The notes: generated by a model from the sequence alone, not told the origin. A DNA stretch of 64,000 nucleotides from Cohnella rhizosphaerae (GCF_029525575.1 NZ_JAPDIA010000003.1:1170214-1234213); one strand, 5' to 3'; counted from the first letter of the stretch, positions 9,139 through 19,787 are shown. Numbers and translations: made by a program.

Positions 9139-10884
9139 TCAGCATGTAATACAAAGCACGCTCCATACGTTCAGTTCGGGCAGATCGACTTCAAGCGTCA
9201 GCCCGCGCAAGCTGCTTGTCAGGCGGTATTCCAGCGTCTGCGGCCTGCCCGATCGTTCGTCCGGAGATGCGGAGAATACGCCGGACGGCTCGCGGTCGAG
9301 GAGGATGCGTACGACGATGTTGGAAAGGGTGGAAGGCTGTTCTTTGCCTTCGTTCCAATAGTCCTCCGACTGACCGGTCAAGTTGATGAAGCTGATCGTC
9401 TTGCAGTGTTCGTTCTCTCTGATGATCGTCCAAACTTTGTCGGCTTCGCCATAAGTGCTGTAGTTCGGCCCGTCGAATACATACTCCATATTATCGCCGT
9501 CGGCATGCGTCATGGAGACGTCGCGGAGCGACGCATCGTACAGCAGGTTCGCATAGCGAATCTGGAAGTCATAGTATTGCCTGAGCGCAGTCGCGAAGCG
9601 GGGCCCGGCCGGACTGTAGTCTGCGTAATAAGCCTGCGTTAACAGCGCCTGCGACTCGCCGGCCAGCAGGTGGTAGGCGCCGTGCGCGGCTATGATCGAC
9701 GTCAACAGCAGTCCGCCCCAATGCGCGCGCGCCGGATTCGCTTCCGTGCGGAATGGCGCCAGGTAAGCCGCCAGTATGACCGGCTTGCCTCCGCCGGCCG
9801 ACTGAGCCTCCCGAATGATCTGCCGGATGTGATGATAGCGCTCGTACGGCTTCCACACCTCGACATAGACCGCCTCCTGGTCCGCCGCCGCGACCGGTCC
9901 TACGGGCCAATTGCCGACATTGTTGAAGATAAGTCCGACGTCGGCATGCACCTTGGACAGCGCTGCCTTCGTATCGTCGATGAGCTGAGGGAAGTGCTCC
10001 TCGAGCCTCACGATGCGGGATTCGCCGCCATAACTAGATATCCCTGTCTTCGGGAAGCCGTACGTGTCCATATGGATGCCGTCGAATCCGACCTCCGCAA
10101 CCGCGCGCCGATATTGCTCGATGATATGATCGTGCCAGGGACTGGAGGCTTCGATATTCATAATGGTGAATAGGCCGATGAAGTCGTACGGCTCTCCGTC
10201 GCTCTGATAGAGGGCCCAATCCGGATGCTCGGCCGCGAACGGCTTGCTCGCCGCATATACAGCGCCGTAGGCGTAAGCCTTCATCCCGTACCGATGACAG
10301 AGCGCGGTCTTCTCCCGCACGACGTCCAGACACAGCGTTCGGCCCATCAGATCGGTATATGCGTTGGTCTCGGAAACGAGATCGTCGTGCTTGTACATCC
10401 AATCGTAGAACTGCACGAGATTGATATGCAGCTTGTTCAGCCACTTCACATCCTCCGCGTCGCCGCGGTCGGCGTCGTCGAAGTCGCTGAGAAAGCCGTA
10501 ACGCGTCGATCTGCGCCAATCGTCGACGACATCGAACGCGGTGGATGCCGTATCCAGCAGAGCGCCGTTCGCGTCCAGCAGATCGGCATCCACGCCGAAT
10601 CCGTCAAACGTCGCCTCGAAGGCGCCCAACTCGAGCGTCAGCGTGCGGATGCCGGATTCGGGATCTACGACTTCTTCGATGTTCGCGCCGGCCGTGACTG
10701 TGTTCGAAGTTTCGCCGTTCCTATTCAGCGCAAGGTCCCTGGATAATTCTAGAACAATACGGTCCAGCCGGCTCACGGCGATGTCCAGCCGCACGCCAGG
10801 CGAAGCTATGCTAAGATCGACAGCGATGCGCACCGGGGCGCCGCTTCGGAACTGGGCCTGCAGCGGATAAATATCTCTAATCAT
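9139..10884 (-). CDS. GH66 dextranase / cycloisomaltooligosaccharide glucanotransferase-type enzyme
   Basis: A 581-residue intact GH66 enzyme acting on alpha-1,6-glucans. Catalytic residues fit the family: nucleophile D273 in GFDGIHMDTYG and acid/base E342 in VYVEVWKPY, 69 residues apart, close to the spacing known for characterised GH66 enzymes. There is an N-terminal beta-sandwich (1 to about 120) and a C-terminal beta-domain. No signal peptide is present and the CBM35 insertion typical of the cyclising enzymes is absent, so it is probably an intracellular oligodextran hydrolase. ATG 10884 follows AGGGAGAGACAAGG. It is last in the operon of the binding protein and permeases, and the divergent cluster holds an oligo-1,6-glucosidase, which supports isomalto-oligosaccharide catabolism. 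Confidence 0.87.
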   Translation of the reverse strand: MIRDIYPLQAQFRSGAPVRIAVDLSIASPGVRLDIAVSRLDRIVLELSRDLALNRNGETSNTVTAGANIEEVVDPESGIRTLTLELGAFEATFDGFGVDADLLDANGALLDTASTAFDVVDDWRRSTRYGFLSDFDDADRGDAEDVKWLNKLHINLVQFYDWMYKHDDLVSETNAYTDLMGRTLCLDVVREKTALCHRYGMKAYAYGAVYAASKPFAAEHPDWALYQSDGEPYDFIGLFTIMNIEASSPWHDHIIEQYRRAVAEVGFDGIHMDTYGFPKTGISSYGGESRIVRLEEHFPQLIDDTKAALSKVHADVGLIFNNVGNWPVGPVAAADQEAVYVEVWKPYERYHHIRQIIREAQSAGGGKPVILAAYLAPFRTEANPARAHWGGLLLTSIIAAHGAYHLLAGESQALLTQAYYADYSPAGPRFATALRQYYDFQIRYANLLYDASLRDVSMTHADGDNMEYVFDGPNYSTYGEADKVWTIIRENEHCKTISFINLTGQSEDYWNEGKEQPSTLSNIVVRILLDREPSGVFSASPDERSGRPQTLEYRLTSSLRGLTLEVDLPELNVWSVLCITC

Positions 10885-10924
10885 GTCCTTGTCTCTCCCT
10901 TGTAAGTCGACGGTACTGCGACGA

Positions 10925-11737
10925 TCAGCCCTTGACGGCGCCGGCCGAGATGCCCTTGACGAAATAGCGTTGGAATACGAAGTAGACGGCGACGGCGGGC
11001 AGCATGCCGATCAGCGACGCGGCCGCCATCTGCGTGTAGTCCGCGCCGTAGGTCTGGACGAACCGGCCGATCGCGAGGGGCACCGTTTGTTTATCCTGGC
11101 TCTGCAGGAAGAAGACCGATTGGGCATAGTTGTTCCACGCGCCGATCGCGTTCAGAATGACGAGCGTCGAGGTGATCGGCAGCAGCAGCGGGAACGAGAT
11201 GCGCCAGAATGCCGTGAAGGGCGTGCAGCCATCGATGACGGCAGACTCCTCGATCTCCTTGGACAGCGAGCGGATAAATTGGGTGTACAGGAATACGGAC
11301 TGCGGGATGAAGCCGGTCGCGATGAGCAGGATCATCGCCCAGAGGGTATTGATGCCGCCGATCGACTTCATCAGCCCGTAAAGCGGCACGGTGTTGATGA
11401 TGCCCGGGATCATCATGCTGAACAGCAGCATGGCGAAGAAGGCGCGATTGTACCAGGTATTCACGCGAGCGAACACATAGCCCGCTCCTGCCGACGCGAA
11501 GACGGACAACAGCACGCTTCCGGCCATGATGACGACCGAATTCAGCATCGCATGTCCCAGCTTCGATTGCTCCCAAGCATGCTGCAGGTTGCGCCATTCA
11601 ATTGCCTTCAAGAGCAGGCGGCTGTCCGCCATGTTGACGGAAGCGGGCATGAGCGCCGTATAGACAAGCATATAAAACGGTACCAGAGAGACGATGGCCA
11701 CGAACGCCAGGATGGCGTAAAGGATAATTTTGCGCAT
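10925..11737 (-). CDS. CUT1 ABC transporter permease (MalG-like)
   Basis: Intact 270-residue membrane subunit. It has an N-terminal helix (YAILAFVAIVSLVPFYMLVY), six predicted helices, the EAA motif EESAVIDGCTP and the typical ending KGISAGAVKG. It pairs with the MalF-like permease just upstream (10-bp gap) to import the ligand of the binding protein at 12717-14072. From the GH66 and GH13 neighbours the cargo is probably isomalto-oligosaccharide. Confidence 0.9.
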   Translation of the reverse strand: MRKIILYAILAFVAIVSLVPFYMLVYTALMPASVNMADSRLLLKAIEWRNLQHAWEQSKLGHAMLNSVVIMAGSVLLSVFASAGAGYVFARVNTWYNRAFFAMLLFSMMIPGIINTVPLYGLMKSIGGINTLWAMILLIATGFIPQSVFLYTQFIRSLSKEIEESAVIDGCTPFTAFWRISFPLLLPITSTLVILNAIGAWNNYAQSVFFLQSQDKQTVPLAIGRFVQTYGADYTQMAAASLIGMLPAVAVYFVFQRYFVKGISAGAVKG

Positions 11738-11747
11738 GGTCCCCCTC

Positions 11748-12636
11748 CTAAGCTTCGTGATCGGCCCGATTCATCAGCCATAGCGCGACGGAGACGGGAA
11801 TCAGGATAACGGCGAACAGGATGACGGCTACGGCGGTCGCATAACCGGTGTGCCCGTTGAATGAATTGCGCATGATGAAGATGCTCATCGACTCTGTCGC
11901 GTATCCGGGACCGCCGTCGGTGAGCGCGGAGATGACGTCGAACACGGCAAGCGAGCCGATCAGATTGGTGATGACATTGATGCGGATCGCAGGCAGCAGC
12001 AGCGGCAGCGTAATATAGCGAACCGTCTTCCAATACCCGGCGCCGTCGATCTTGGCCGCCTCGTTCACCTCCGGCGAGATGCCTTGCAGGCCTGCCAGAT
12101 AGATGATCATCGCATAACCGACGAACTGCCACAGGTTCACGCCGATAATGACGCGCAGCGCCTGATTCGGGGAACCGAGCCAGTCCCGGTACCAGGAGGA
12201 CAGATTCAGCATGTCGAGCACTTGAAGCAACGCCCCGTTTTCCGAATTCAGCAGCAGCAAGCCAGACGTAACCCATGATGAGCGGACTGATGATCGCGGG
12301 CATATAGACGAATGTACGTACGAAGCCTTTGCCGACGAGCTTGTTGTCCAGCAGCAGCGCGTACAGCAGCCCTGCCGCGCAGAGCAGCAGCGGACTGATC
12401 AGACCGAACGTAAGCGTGACGCGCAGCGCGTGGATCGCTCTGTCGTCATAGAAGAAGTCGACGAAGTTGCGAAAACCGATAAAGCGATAGCCGGGCGTCA
12501 AGCCGTTCCAGTCGGTCAGACTGATTCGGATGCCCTGCACAAGCGGAATGACGAAGAAGACCGCGAACAAGAGGAGAGCCGGCACGGCCATGAACAGATG
12601 CAGCCGCCGGCTCGCTCCGCGAAAGAGACTAGTCAT
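11748..12636 (-). CDS. CUT1 ABC transporter permease (MalF-like), frameshifted
   Basis: Membrane subunit beginning MTSLFRGASRRLHLF and continuing with helix LFMAVPALLLFAVFFVIPLV. It carries the EAA motif NEAAKIDGAGYW and the conserved TDGGPGYATESM segment, and ends NRADHEA. The frame breaks near 12262-12272 after LIMGYVW; removing one base from the repetitive GCTGCTGCTG stretch joins it to LLLNSENGALLQVLDML. About 295 residues result, as expected. This is one of the few breaks not at a long single-base run. Confidence 0.85.
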
Positions 12637-12656
12637 GCGAATTCACCTCGAATGCC

Positions 12657-12698
12657 GTCAGGCAGGCCGGACCGCGAGCGGCGCCTGACCTGCCTGAC
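12657..12698 (-). terminator. Hairpin between binding protein and permease
   Basis: GTCAGGCAGG and CCTGCCTGAC form a perfect 10-bp stem in the gap between the binding-protein stop and the permease start. No T run follows, so it is probably an attenuating or mRNA-protecting hairpin, matching those at 2663-2700 and 42641-42672. Confidence 0.6.
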
Positions 12699-12716
12699 GA
12701 GCCAAATCTGATTCTT

Positions 12717-14072
12717 TTATTGAGCGGGCGCGCTGTAGCCTTTATCCCAGTTGTCCTTGAACATCTTGGCGAAGTCGGCCGGCGTCTTGTAAGCGTCGAC
12801 GAGCAGCTCTTGGACGGAGCGGCCGATGGCGTCGGAGTTATAGCCGCTCGGCGTCCACGGCCAGCGCGAGGCGACGAACGCGGTCTGCGTGCTTGCTTCG
12901 ATGTCTTGGCTTAGCGCGGACCAGTCGGCGGAGGCGTCCTTGTAGACGCTAGGCGAGTTGCGCAGCAGGGAGTAGGACTTCTGTACGTCGGCGCTCATGA
13001 GAAACGCGACGAATTGCAGCGCGGCTTCCTTGTTCGGCGATTGCTCGGATACCGAGATCGCGCCGTCCGGACTGCCGATCATGTAAGGCTTGTCGTCCGC
13101 GAGCAGTCCGGGGATCGGCCAGAAGCCGAGCTTTGCGTCCGGATTTTTTTTCAAAATGTCCCCGAGCGCCCACATGCCCTGTACGACGAATGCGGCTTTG
13201 CCGTTCGCGATGGCGTCGAGCTGGTTGTCGTAGGAGGCGGATGCGCCGTTTTTGTTGATAAGGCCGGACTTTTTCATGTCCATAATCGCCTTGGCGAACG
13301 TCTCGACGCCGCCGCCGGACTGATCCAGACCCAGCTTCGAAGCGTCATTGGCGATGAAGGCTTTGTGGGCTTCCTCGATGCCCAGCTTCTGCTGGATGCT
13401 GCCGAGCGGCAAGTATTGGGCGAGCTGACCGAGCGTCCAGGAATCTTTGCCGCCCAGATACAGGGGGGTCGCATCGCTTTTCTTTTCCTTGACGGTTTGG
13501 AGCGCCGCGGTGAACGCCGCCCAAGTCTTGGGCTGCTGGATGCCGAGCTCCGCGATGATGTCTTTGTTGTAGTAGAGACCCGTATAGGTGACGGTCATCG
13601 GAAGATAGAATTGCTTGTCGGTCCGGTTCGTATCCGCTACGCTCTGCTTGATCGCGGGATTGGTCAGTCTGTCCCAAATCGCGGTATCCCCGGAGAAGTC
13701 GTAGAACAGGTTCTGGTCGTAAAATTCCTGCGGAACCTGCGCCAGCGCCACGATATCGGGCGTATCTCCCGACGCGATCTTGACCTTGAGCACATCGGAC
13801 GCGCTCTTCTGGAATTCTTGTTCGATCGTTATGTTGCCGTGCTGCGCGTGGAAAGCCTGGATCTGCTCGTTCAGCCAATCTACTGCTTCTACTGTGCCGT
13901 TCAGCAGGGTGAGCTTGACTGCCTTTTCGTTTTCGGACGACGATGCGCTTGAACTCGGCTCGGAGGAGGAAGCTGCCGTAGTGCCATTGTTTTCGTTGTT
14001 GCCGCCGCAGCCGGCGAGCAGTCCCGCTGCCATGACCGCGATGCCTGCGACGGACCACCATTTTTTGTTCAT
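12717..14072 (-). CDS. CUT1 ABC transporter sugar-binding lipoprotein
   Basis: Intact 451-residue lipoprotein. The signal peptide MNKKWWSVAGIAVMAAGLLAGC ends in lipobox LAGC, followed by an Asn/Ser-rich linker and a MalE-like binding domain (LTLLNGTVEAVDWLNEQ near the start; PMIGSPDGAISVSEQSPNKEAA-type lobe near residue 330). ATG 14072 has AGGGGTG upstream; a longer open frame reaching 14360 would run through the divergent promoter and is not credible. It is first in a minus-strand operon with two permeases and GH66, divergent from a response regulator that likely controls it. The ligand is probably isomalto-oligosaccharide. Confidence 0.9.
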   Translation of the reverse strand: MNKKWWSVAGIAVMAAGLLAGCGGNNENNGTTAASSSEPSSSASSSENEKAVKLTLLNGTVEAVDWLNEQIQAFHAQHGNITIEQEFQKSASDVLKVKIASGDTPDIVALAQVPQEFYDQNLFYDFSGDTAIWDRLTNPAIKQSVADTNRTDKQFYLPMTVTYTGLYYNKDIIAELGIQQPKTWAAFTAALQTVKEKKSDATPLYLGGKDSWTLGQLAQYLPLGSIQQKLGIEEAHKAFIANDASKLGLDQSGGGVETFAKAIMDMKKSGLINKNGASASYDNQLDAIANGKAAFVVQGMWALGDILKKNPDAKLGFWPIPGLLADDKPYMIGSPDGAISVSEQSPNKEAALQFVAFLMSADVQKSYSLLRNSPSVYKDASADWSALSQDIEASTQTAFVASRWPWTPSGYNSDAIGRSVQELLVDAYKTPADFAKMFKDNWDKGYSAPAQ

Positions 14073-14257
14073 GCCATTCACCCCTGTATTCGATTTAACC
14101 TTTGCGGCCCCGTGCAATCGTAACAATGGAGGCAGGCGGCTAGCTCGCCGCACCTGCGGCCCGTCGTGCCCGTTGCCGTGCTTTAAGAATAGTCTGCCTT
14201 TCGGTTTTACGATATTCCGTTTTTTTCTTTTGAAGGGTCGATTTTTTCCGCCGTATC

Positions 14258-14284
14258 CTGCGGAGCCCGCAGCTTTGCTATAAT
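14258..14284 (+). promoter_or_regulatory. Promoter of the response-regulator gene with overlapping dyad
   Basis: A consensus -10 hexamer TATAAT lies at 14279-14284, 41 bp before the start codon. No good -35 hexamer is present. Instead a perfect inverted repeat CTGCGG-AGC-CCGCAG (14258-14272) occupies that position and may be a regulator site. The 250-bp divergent region 14073-14325 otherwise shows only T-rich tracts. Confidence 0.45.
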
Positions 14285-14325
14285 GCAATGTACCGGCATT
14301 CCTCGGGAAGGAGCCACGCGACACG

Positions 14326-15954
14326 ATGTATACTGTATTGATCGTAGACGACGAATCCATTCAACGGGAATACCTGCGCGCGCTGATCCCGGGACTTGAT
14401 CCCCGCTTTGTCGTGGCGGGCGAGGCCGCCGACGGCGAAGAAGCGCTCGCTTGGCTGGAAGGGCACGAGGCGGACGTGCTTGTGACCGATATCAAGATGC
14501 CGGGGATGAACGGGCTTGCTTTATGCCGGATTGCCTACGAGCGTTATTCCAACATGCGCAGAGTGATCCTAACGGGCCATGAAGAATTCGAATACGTGCG
14601 TGAAGCGCTGATCTACAAAGCCGAACAATATCTGTTGAAGCCGCCAGCGCGAGAGTCCGTACGGTTGCTGTTCGCGGGACTGGCGGAGGAGTTGGAGCGC
14701 GAACGCAGCGAAGCGCTGGCGCTTCGCGGACTTCAATCGCTATCCGAAGAAGGTCGCATGCAGGTCGGACGCAGACTGCTCCAGGCGCTCATCGCAGGCG
14801 CTCAGGCGGAGGTCGGTTCGCTGTTCCCGCTTGCCTATCGAATGAAGATCCCGCTGTTCGAAGGCGAGGGCCTGCTCCTGCTGCTCGTCATAGACGACAG
14901 CTCGCTGCGCGACAAAGGCGTCGCGCCGCAGGAGACATCGTTGTTTTATTAGATTCTAAACCAGATCGCGACGGAGCTGGCGCAGACGCGGGCGTTGAAC
15001 TGGACGCTGTTCGACGACCGCGAGCGGACGGCTGTCCTGCTGTCCGGCACCGATCCCGAGAGACTGTCGGACGATGCCGAAGCGCTATTCGGGCAAGCAA
15101 GGAAAGCGATGCTCGATACGACAGGCTTGACGCTGACGGGCGGCGTCAGCTCGTTGGTCGAGGATGTCCAGCAATTGGATACCGCGTATGCAGAAGCCTA
15201 TGCGGCGACCTGCCGCAGATTTCTGGAGGGCGGGGATAAGCTGTATGCATACGTGGACGCCGCCGCTGCCGAAGCATTCGGCGCGCTCGTGCAGTCGGCG
15301 GCGTCCGAGCTGACGGATGCGCATGGCGAACGCCGGGACGCCCACGGATGGCAGGCGCTCGCCGCGCTGTTGCCGGACGGCCGGAGACTGGATGCCGTTC
15401 GCGCCTACGGGCTCGGCGCCGCGCTGCTCGGAGAGCTGCAGCGGCTGTCCGCCGCGAGGCGTCGCCCCGTGCCGTGGGCGGCGGCTTGGAATATGCTGAG
15501 CCATACCCTCCCGGCAGACGACGCAGCCTTGTGGCCGGCGGCGGCGCTGACGGACGTATACAGGGCGGCTTTGGCTACGCTGGCGGCGCCCTCCGGAGCC
15601 GCCCCGGAGCCGCGCCCCTCCACTGAAGCCGGCGAACGGCAGCTGGTCCTGGATATTCGCGCCTATATCGACGCGAACTATGCCGAGCCGATCTCGCTCG
15701 CCCTGCTGTCCGACAAGTTCGGCGCGTCGCAGCAGCATATCAGCACGATCTTCCACAAGCATGCGGGCACACCCTACATCAAATATATGACGCGCGTCCG
15801 CATGGACAATGCCGCCCGTCTGCTGTCCGCTCGCCCGGAGATGAAAATCTTCGAGGTCGCCGAGCGTACCGGCTACGTCAACGTGAAGCACTTCAGCTAT
15901 GTATTCAAAAAGCACTATGGCGTCACGCCCGGCGAATATGACCAAGCAGAATAA
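14326..15954 (+). CDS. YesN-type response regulator with AraC DNA-binding domain, in-frame TAG stop
   Basis: Response regulator that should activate the divergent sugar operon. The N-terminal receiver has VDDE (8-10), phospho-acceptor D55 in VTDIKMPG, and the switch Lys in YLLKP. The C-terminal AraC domain has two helix-turn-helix motifs (ISLALLSDKFGASQQHISTIF and KIFEVAERTGYVNVKHFSYVF regions). An in-frame TAG at 14950 splits it, and the frame continues unchanged (SLFY, stop, ILNQIATELAQ), so one CAG-to-TAG change explains the break. Corrected length is about 542 residues, normal for YesN proteins. The overlapping sensor kinase gene follows. If the stop is real, the regulator is inactive unless readthrough occurs. 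Confidence 0.85.
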
Positions 15955-15973
15955 TGCGGAGGTGAGGGCGAGC

Positions 15974-17897
15974 GTGGGCAAGGAAGAGCGGGAAGCGCCT
16001 GAATTATTGCAGCGAGCCGCCAAGAAATCGCGTCATCCCGTCGGGTATGCGGGCTTGGCCGGGCGATCGGGCAGAATGGCGCGGAATCTGCGGGAACGGC
16101 TCAAACGGCAAAGCCTGAAGCTCAAGCTCGTCGGTACGACTATTTTATTGTTCCTCTTTACCGTCTCGCTCGTTTCGTTTCTGTCGTATGACCGGTACAC
16201 GCGCGATTTTCAACGGCAATCCAACGAACGCACCCAACAGACGCTCGATCAGTTGTCGCTCAATATCGACAACTATATCGACGATCTCTTCCGTCTATCG
16301 CTGTCGCCCTATAATAACCTGCAGGTTCTGCAATTGCTTGACGAACCGCCCCCCCGATACCGATCTTGGACGGCTCATGCGAGAGCGGCAGATCGAAGAT
16401 TTCCTGGGCCAGATGATCGTCACGCCGCGGCTTGATATCCTCCAGGTGTATATCATTACGGCGGCGGACGTGTATATGAACGGGAGAGCTGCGCTGATTG
16501 AACCGCTTGAACCGAACTTCCGCGACGAAGCCTGGTACCGCGAGGCGTTGGAGACGCAGAAGCCTGCCTTCCTTTCCGCGAACAAGTCGATCAAGTCGAA
16601 CCCCGGCATCAAAATTTTTTCCATCGTCAAGCAGCTGCGGAGCCTGCGCGACACGACCAGGCCGCTGGCGGTCATTAAGGTAGACGCCAATTATTCGGGC
16701 ATTGCGAGTCTGGCCGACAAAGTCGATCTGGGCGAACGCGGCGGCCTTGTTATCGCCGATCGCGGCGGCAACGTGATCTATTCGAGCTTGCGCGGGCAAG
16801 CGGAATCCACGATCGTATCGGCTGCCTTGAACAGCCGGGCGAGCCGGTTCCACTTGAAGGAGAGCGGCGCGGAATATCTCGTAGCGACTTCGCAGATCCA
16901 GCGGGCGGATTGGACCGTCATCTCGGTCGGCTCTGTGCGGGAGATGAACAAGAGCGCGACGATTACGCGCAACTTTACCATACTCATCGCCGCTTTTTGC
17001 TCGCTGCTGGCATGCGTCGTGCTTTACTGGCTCATGCGCGGCTTCCTCCGGCCGCTGATGCGGTTAGTCGGACTGATGAAGCAAGTCAAGCTCGGCCAAT
17101 TGTCGCTGCGCTTCGCGGATGCGAGGACGGAGGACGAGATCGGCTACATCGGCGCCTCGTTCAATACGATGCTCGATCGCATCGAGGAGATGATGCAGGA
17201 GAATACGCGGCTGACGAAGGAGGTGTTCGAGACGCGCTATCTGCAGAAGGAGGCGCAAATCCATGCGCTCTTGAGCCAGATCCGGCCGCACTTCATTTAC
17301 AATACGCTTCACACGATCGGCGCCCTCATACAGATGGGACGTACGGAGCAGGCGACGGACAATCTGGAAAAGCTGAGCCTTATTTTGCGCGGTTTTGCCG
17401 CCGCCGACCAGACGGTACCGCTGCGGAGGGAGCTGGAATTGCTCGAAGCCTACCTGAGCATACAAAGAAGCCGGTTCGGCGATCGGCTGCAGTCGATCAT
17501 CCAGGTCGATAGCCCCTTGCTGGAGCAGGCAATCCCTGCCGTTCTGCTGCAGCCTATCGTGGAGAATGCCGTCGTGCACGGCTGCGAGGCGAGACGCGAG
17601 CCCACGACGATCCGGGTAGCCGCGCTCGCGGAAGAAGGCGTGTTGGCGCTGGTCGTCAGCGACGACGGCGTCGGCATCGGGGCCGACAAGCTCGCTGAGC
17701 TGCGAGGTCGCCTTGCGAACGGCGGCGCGCTCCAGTTGGAGAACCCGGACGAGTGGGCGCTGCGCAGAGGCATCGGTCTCGTCAATGTTCACAATCGACT
17801 CCGCATGCGGTATGGCGAGCCATACGGGCTGACTGTCGACAGCGTTCCCGGAGAAGGAACGACTGTGCGCGCGACGCTGCCGCTATCCAAGATTTAA
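15974..17897 (+). CDS. YesM-type sensor histidine kinase, frameshifted
   Basis: Membrane sensor partner of the preceding regulator. It has a first transmembrane helix (LVGTTILLFLFTVSLVSFL), an extracytoplasmic sensing region of about 270 residues, a second helix (FTILIAAFCSLLACVVLYW), HAMP, and a His_kinase domain with phospho-acceptor His in IRPHFIYNTLHT. The ATP-binding domain shows VENAVVHG and SDDGVGIG. GTG 15974 has GGAGGTGAG upstream; ATG 15941, overlapping the regulator stop, is an alternative. A C7 run at 16349-16355 breaks the frame; six C gives DEPPPDTDLGRLMRERQ. Corrected length is about 640 residues. Confidence 0.87.
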
Positions 17898-17941
17898 CTG
17901 AAGTCGCGGTTTTAATTTTATTGATTAAAGGAGCGGTTCTC

Positions 17942-19573
17942 ATGTCCGACAAATGGTGGAAAACGACAGTCGTCTATCAAATCTATCCCCGCAGCTTCCA
18001 GGATACCGACGGCGACGGCATTGGCGATCTGCAAGGCATTATCAAGCGTTTGGACTACTTGCAGGAGCTGGGCATCGGGGCGATCTGGCTGAGCCCCGTG
18101 TACAAGTCGCCGAACGACGACAACGGCTACGACATCAGCGACTACCGCGACATTATGGACGAGTTCGGCACGATGGCCGACATGGACGAGCTGATTCGCG
18201 AGGCGGATGCGCGCGGCATCAAGATCGTGATGGATCTGGTCGTCAATCATACGTCCGACGAGCATCCATGGTTCATCGAATCCCGCAAGAGCCGGGACAA
18301 CGAATACCGCGACTACTATATCTGGCGGGACCCGGCGCCGGGCGGCGGCGAGCCGAACGGCCTGCGGTCGACGTTCAGCGGCTCCGCCTGGAAGTATGAC
18401 GAGCAGACGAGCCAATATTTTCTCCACCTGTTCAGCAAGCGGCAGCCCGATCTGAACTGGGAGAATCCGAAGGTGCGGCAGGAAGTATGGGACCTGATGA
18501 ACTTCTGGCTGGAAAAGGGCGTGGGCGGCTTCCGGATGGACGTCATCGATCTGGTCGGCAAAATTCCGGACCAGGAGATTACGGGCAATGGCCCGAAACT
18601 TCATGAATACTTGCAGGATATGCACCGCGAGACGTTCGGCCGGTACGACGTCATGACGGTCGGGGAGACCTGGGGCGCGACGCCCGAGATCGCGAAGCTG
18701 TATTCGGATCCGGCGCGCAAGGAGCTGTCGATGGTGTTCCAGTTCGAGCATATCCAGCTCGATCAGCAGGAAGGCAGGGACAAGTGGGATCTGAAGCCGC
18801 TGCCGATCGGCGAGCTCAAGCGCATCTTGAGCAAATGGCAGACCGAGCTCGGCGATCAGGGCTGGAACAGCCTGTTCTGGAACAATCACGATCTGCCGCG
18901 CATCGTGTCCCGCTGGGGCGACGACGGCGCGCTGCGGGTGCCGAGCGCCAAAATGTTCGCGATTGTGCTGCATCTGATGAAGGGAACGCCGTACATCTAT
19001 CAGGGCGAGGAGCTGGGCATGACCAACTGTCCGATCGCGGACATCGCCGAAGCGAACGACATCGAGACGATCAACATGTATCATGAGCGGCTCGGCTGGG
19101 GCTATGCCCGCGAGGACATCATCGCTTCCATCAATGCCAAGGGACGGGACAACGCGCGCACGCCGATGCAGTGGGACGATACGCCTCATGGCGGGTTCAC
19201 GACGGGCACGCCGTGGCTTCGGACGAATCCCAACTACGCGACGATCAACGCCGCCGCCGAGCTGGCGGACCCGGACTCGATCTTCCATACGTACAAGCGG
19301 CTGATCGCCATCCGCAAGGCCAATCCGATCGTCGTCTGGGGCGACTACGAGCTGATCGAGGACGTTCCGGAGCAGCTGTTCCTCTACCTGCGCCGTCATG
19401 AGGGGCGTACATGGGCGGTCGCGGCCAACTTCGGAGGCACGGAGATCTCGGCGAGCGTGCCGCATCTGGGACGCAGCCAGTCGGTCATCATCGGGAACTA
19501 CGACCGCGGAGAGGCAGACTTCACGCAGCTGGAGCTAAGGCCGTACGAGGCATTTGCGGTTGAACTGATCTAG
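17942..19573 (+). CDS. GH13 oligo-1,6-glucosidase (isomaltase type)
   Basis: Intact 543-residue cytoplasmic alpha-glucosidase. The catalytic triad is D200 (GFRMDVID), E242 (VGETWG) and D317 (NNHDLPR). Residue 201 directly after the nucleophile is Val, which in this subfamily marks alpha-1,6 specificity rather than the Ala of alpha-1,4 enzymes. The start ATG follows AAAGGAGCGG. It sits right after the sensor kinase and divergent from GH66 and a transporter, so it probably finishes isomalto-oligosaccharides to glucose. It resembles MalL/DexB enzymes; a trehalose-6-phosphate hydrolase is a less likely alternative. Confidence 0.9.
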   Translation: MSDKWWKTTVVYQIYPRSFQDTDGDGIGDLQGIIKRLDYLQELGIGAIWLSPVYKSPNDDNGYDISDYRDIMDEFGTMADMDELIREADARGIKIVMDLVVNHTSDEHPWFIESRKSRDNEYRDYYIWRDPAPGGGEPNGLRSTFSGSAWKYDEQTSQYFLHLFSKRQPDLNWENPKVRQEVWDLMNFWLEKGVGGFRMDVIDLVGKIPDQEITGNGPKLHEYLQDMHRETFGRYDVMTVGETWGATPEIAKLYSDPARKELSMVFQFEHIQLDQQEGRDKWDLKPLPIGELKRILSKWQTELGDQGWNSLFWNNHDLPRIVSRWGDDGALRVPSAKMFAIVLHLMKGTPYIYQGEELGMTNCPIADIAEANDIETINMYHERLGWGYAREDIIASINAKGRDNARTPMQWDDTPHGGFTTGTPWLRTNPNYATINAAAELADPDSIFHTYKRLIAIRKANPIVVWGDYELIEDVPEQLFLYLRRHEGRTWAVAANFGGTEISASVPHLGRSQSVIIGNYDRGEADFTQLELRPYEAFAVELI

Positions 19574-19787
19574 GCAGGGTGCTGTAGCGCATGGCAGCGT
19601 ATGGCGAAGCGAGCGCTTGAAGCCGCCGGCATAACGAATGAACGTCAGGGCAATTTGCCTTGGCGTTTATTTGCGTCGCTGTAGGACATGCCTTCAATCT
19701 CGACAGGGACCTGTCCAATATCATTTGCACCGGGAAGAATCCGCGATTGCACCAATCGATTTGTCCTTATTGCCACAGACAGGCGTA

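Noticed and set aside
12717..14360. 547-residue form of the binding protein starting at 14360
   Set aside because: The extension runs across the divergent promoter and the start of the response regulator and precedes a perfect lipoprotein signal peptide at 14072.
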